NCBI GenBank assembly: GCA_947479995.1 | Contig: CANKBT010000034.1 | Location: forward strand, 1 to 14,859 | Length of the DNA: 14,859 nt | Direction: 5' to 3' | Source: Frankiaceae bacterium | Lineage (GTDB): Bacteria > Actinomycetota > Actinomycetes > Mycobacteriales > SCTD01 | In this document: in pieces, positions 12,604 to 14,859 of the stretch | Layout: each line of letters begins with the position of its first letter | How positions within the stretch are numbered: position 1 is the stretch's first letter | Position numbers and translations under genes: made by a program | The notes under the pieces: generated by a model | Databases searched by the model: none | What the model was told of the DNA's origin: nothing | The model's input: only the letters and a program-made list of their open reading frames with translations

Positions 12604-13728
12604 CTAGTCCGTCGCCGTCTCGAGCAGGCGCCGCGGGTCGAGGCCGCCGGGCACCGCGAGGTCGCCGGCGACCGTGCCGGGCGGAGCGATCGCCGGGCGC
12701 GGCAGGCGCAGCACCAGCGTCGTGCCGGCGCCGCGGCCGCTGTGCACGTCGAGCGCCCCGCCGGAGAGCCGGGCCCGCTCGCGGAGCAGGCCCAGGCCGA
12801 CGTGCCGGCCGCGGTCGGGCCGCACGGCCTCCGGGTCGAAGCCCGGCCCGTGGTCGGTGACCGACGCGCGCACCTCGGTGTCGGTGATCTCCAGCGCCAC
12901 CTCGGCCTCGTCGACGTCGGCGTGCTTGACGACGTTGAGCAGCGCCTCCTGGAAGAAGCGGTAGAGCGTGACGGCGCTGGCGAGCGGCAACGGCTGCGGC
13001 TCGGCCGGCCACACCACGTGGACGTCGAGGCCGTACCGCGCGTGCACGTCGAGCCGCAGGTTGCCGACCGCGGTGGCGAGGTCGCCGTCGCGCAGGGCCG
13101 GCGGCCGCGTGCGGGCCATGACGGCGCGCACCTGCTCCTCGGCGTCCTCGACGTAGTCCGACAGCCGGGCGATCTCCAGCGGGCTGCTGGCGCCGCCGGC
13201 GAGCATGCCGCGCGCGATCATCAGCGACTGGGCGACGGTGTCGTGCAGCTCGGCGGCGAGCTGGCCGCGCGCTCCCTCCTCGGCCTCGACGAGGCCCGAG
13301 AGCAGGTCGAAGACGCCGGCGCCGGCGGTCTCGGCCTCGCGGCGGTGCTGCTCCCCCACCTGGTCGCCGACCCGCACGCGGACGTGCAGGGCGTCGAGCA
13401 CCTGGGCGAGCTCGGCCAGCTCGGTGCTGGCGCGCGCCACGAGCGGGCGGGCGCTCGGCGCCTCGACGGGGGCCGACGGGTCGTGCAGGCGGCGCACGGC
13501 CGCGCGGCGCAGGTCGCGCAGGCCGGCGGCGAAGCGGTCGGCGGCCACGACGACGACGAGCAGCACGGCCGTCCCGAGCAGCAGCCCGAGCAGCAGCGCC
13601 TCGACGGCCACGCGGTCGAGCGAGCCGGTGACGCCGAGCACCACCGCGACCGGCGCCAGCGCCAGCACGACGGCGGCGAGGGTCAGCACGGCGGCCCAGG
13701 CGGCGAGCGGCATGCTGCGCCGGGTCAC
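12604..13728 (-). CDS. NarL-type (HisKA_3) sensor histidine kinase
   Basis: 374 aa. Two N-terminal transmembrane helices (about 8-32 and 41-63) with almost no extracellular loop, a cytoplasmic linker with likely coiled coil (100-155), then the HisKA_3 dimerisation helix with phospho-acceptor His162 in E-L-H-D-T-V-A-Q. ATPase domain: N-box F-F-Q-E-A-L-L-N-V-V-K-H-A (258-270; E261, N265), G1 D-H-G-P-G-F-D (292-298), G2 G-L-G-L-L-R-E-R (311-318), G3 G-A-G-T-T-L (333-338). The lack of a sensing domain suggests input from the co-encoded GAF protein, whose stop it overlaps by 4 nt (GTGA). A NarL-type regulator would be expected but is not in view. The last 30 residues are an unstructured-looking tail. 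Confidence 0.92.
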   Translation of the reverse strand: MTRRSMPLAAWAAVLTLAAVVLALAPVAVVLGVTGSLDRVAVEALLLGLLLGTAVLLVVVVAADRFAAGLRDLRRAAVRRLHDPSAPVEAPSARPLVARASTELAELAQVLDALHVRVRVGDQVGEQHRREAETAGAGVFDLLSGLVEAEEGARGQLAAELHDTVAQSLMIARGMLAGGASSPLEIARLSDYVEDAEEQVRAVMARTRPPALRDGDLATAVGNLRLDVHARYGLDVHVVWPAEPQPLPLASAVTLYRFFQEALLNVVKHADVDEAEVALEITDTEVRASVTDHGPGFDPEAVRPDRGRHVGLGLLRERARLSGGALDVHSGRGAGTTLVLRLPRPAIAPPGTVAGDLAVPGGLDPRRLLETATD

Positions 13729-14859
13729 CGCAGCACCCCGGTCGTCGTCCAGTCCGTGGACGGGCGGCTCGGCGCGGGCAGGCCCGCGGGGGTGGTGGCG
13801 GTGCCGCCGTGCACGAGCTCCGGCTCGGCGGCCAGCGCGATGGCGCCGAGCAGCGAGGCGACCGCCCGCTCGACGGTGTGGAGCTCCTCGACGATGTCGT
13901 CGACCCCGCCGTCGTCGGCCAGGCGAGCCAGCCGCGAGGCGCTGTCGCGCAGCACGGTGAGCGACGGCGTGGTCGCCGCGCCGAGGTCGCCGAGGGCGCG
14001 GGCGGCGCCGCCGGCGGCGGCCACCTGCCCGGCGGCGGCCTCGTAGCGGGCGGACAGGTCGGCGGTGGCCAGCCACGCCTCGGCCTGGCCGACGAGCACG
14101 GCCGCCAGCCGCGCCTCGCGGCGGCCGAAGGAGGCGGCGCCGGGGCGACGGCGGGCGATGAGCACGGCCAGCGGGTCGGCCGGGTCGCCGAGCACGGCGG
14201 CGCAGTACGGCCGCCCCGCCTCGGTGCCGACCGAGACGCCGCGGGCGCCGAGGGCGCGCAGCACCCACGGCTCGTCGAGCGCGGCCTGCTCGGCGCGGGT
14301 GCGCCGCGGCGGCTGCGCCTCGTCGCCGGTCCAGCGCACCGGGCCCTCGGGCGTGAGGATGACCAGCTCGACGTCGGCCCCGCCGAACAGCCGGGCGGCG
14401 GCCGTGACGACGACGGAGGCGGACAGGTCGGTCGAGCGGCCCGTGACCTGCTCCTGGCCCCGCGCCAGCTCGGCGAACAGCCGGGCCTCGGCGCTCCGGC
14501 GGGCCTCCTGGTCGTACGACGTCCACAGCAGCGCGATCGGCACGACGAGGGCGAGCAGGCCGGCCGGCGCGTCGACCGCGAGGTGCGCGGCGAGCAGGCC
14601 GATCGAGGAGTTGCCCGCGGTGTGCAGGAGCGACAGCAGCGCGCTGGAGGCGACGAGCGACCACAGCGAGCGCTGCGAGGTCACCGAGACGACGACCGCG
14701 ACGAGCAGGTAGTTGAGGGTCCAGAAGCCGGCCATGCCCACCACGGCGGCGACGACGCCGCCGCCGAGGGCGACGACGAGGGCCTGCGCGAGGGCGGCCG
14801 ACGCGGCGAACTGCGCGACGTTGAAGGCCAGCTTGAGACGCGGCTGGCGGCGGACCACC
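13725..14859 (-). CDS. Membrane protein with GAF domain (N-terminus beyond window)
   Basis: 377 readable codons, open at the right edge. The first codon in view is GTG but lies inside what looks like a continuing sequence, so the true start is probably outside. Several hydrophobic segments (about 14-32, 35-60, 65-95, 99-113) are followed by a helical linker with E-A-R-R-S-A-E-A-R-L (118-127), then a GAF-like domain (about 140-265). A helix with E-L-H-T-V-E-R-A (325-332) recalls a kinase dimerisation helix but no ATPase domain follows; the protein ends in a short Thr/Pro-rich tail. It overlaps the kinase gene by 4 nt, so it is likely a sensory partner. The ligand of the GAF domain is unknown. 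Confidence 0.75.
   Translation of the reverse strand, partial: VVRRQPRLKLAFNVAQFAASAALAQALVVALGGGVVAAVVGMAGFWTLNYLLVAVVVSVTSQRSLWSLVASSALLSLLHTAGNSSIGLLAAHLAVDAPAGLLALVVPIALLWTSYDQEARRSAEARLFAELARGQEQVTGRSTDLSASVVVTAAARLFGGADVELVILTPEGPVRWTGDEAQPPRRTRAEQAALDEPWVLRALGARGVSVGTEAGRPYCAAVLGDPADPLAVLIARRRPGAASFGRREARLAAVLVGQAEAWLATADLSARYEAAAGQVAAAGGAARALGDLGAATTPSLTVLRDSASRLARLADDGGVDDIVEELHTVERAVASLLGAIALAAEPELVHGGTATTPAGLPAPSRPSTDWTTTGVLR

Noticed and set aside
10963..14046. Plus-strand open frame of over 1000 codons
   Set aside because: It is antisense to the transporter and kinase genes and contains only Arg/Gly/Ala-rich low-complexity sequence; long spurious frames are expected at this GC content.
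12604..14664. Single 686-codon kinase frame
   Set aside because: The N-terminal 300 codons are an out-of-frame shadow of the GAF gene; the true kinase starts at GTG 13728, overlapping the upstream stop by 4 nt.

Overview
The window is very GC-rich, codon use is strongly GC3-biased, GTG starts are frequent, and several genes have a TANNNT box 6-7 nt before the start codon, as expected for leaderless transcripts. The gene content (coproporphyrin-dependent heme genes, DUF3000, a stand-alone LigD polymerase domain, an LpqI-type lipoprotein) also points to a high-GC actinomycete. I cannot assign a genus from the sequence alone.

Left part (1-3649). On the minus strand a GH3 (NagZ/LpqI-like) lipoprotein gene is followed after 1 nt by a LigD-type primase-polymerase that runs off the left edge. 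Divergently on the plus strand lie msrB, a MmcQ/YjbR-family gene and an RsbW-like anti-sigma/HATPase protein.

Middle part (3660-7184, minus strand). This is the most unusual region: five consecutive genes for secreted or membrane-anchored beta-rich proteins. Four share one domain with two conserved cysteines (the second in A-C-Q/A-G) and a preceding L-x-P-G/D...N-P strand motif. The fifth carries three tandem Ig-like repeats. Three of the five have a SipW-dependent-looking signal (AxA then aromatic/Val-Trp-Ser/Thr). The first gene is preceded by a palindrome-rich leader and followed by a 16-bp perfect hairpin, so it is probably made in excess over the downstream genes. The set looks like a cell-surface structure with one major and several minor subunits. 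That role is inference; no known system was recognised.

Heme block (7354-10789, minus strand). hemE, a small ABM-domain gene, hemY/cgoX and chdC/hemQ are tightly packed (1-nt overlap, 10-nt gap, 8-nt overlap). With a ferrochelatase encoded elsewhere they would run the coproporphyrin-dependent heme route. The grouping msrB ... chdC-hemY-hemE ... DUF3000 recalls the Rv2674-Rv2680 neighbourhood of Mycobacterium tuberculosis, here with the surface-protein locus between msrB and chdC.

Right part (10929-14859). A 59-aa four-cysteine zinc-ribbon-like protein is convergent with an EamA/DMT transporter. The transporter and a DUF3000 gene diverge from a 52-bp region with two back-to-back leaderless promoters. 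A two-gene minus-strand sensory unit follows: a GAF membrane protein truncated by the right edge, overlapping by 4 nt a NarL-type (HisKA_3) sensor kinase. No response regulator is visible. No tRNA, rRNA, CRISPR array, insertion sequence or phage gene was seen, and no gene-free stretch exceeds 300 bases.
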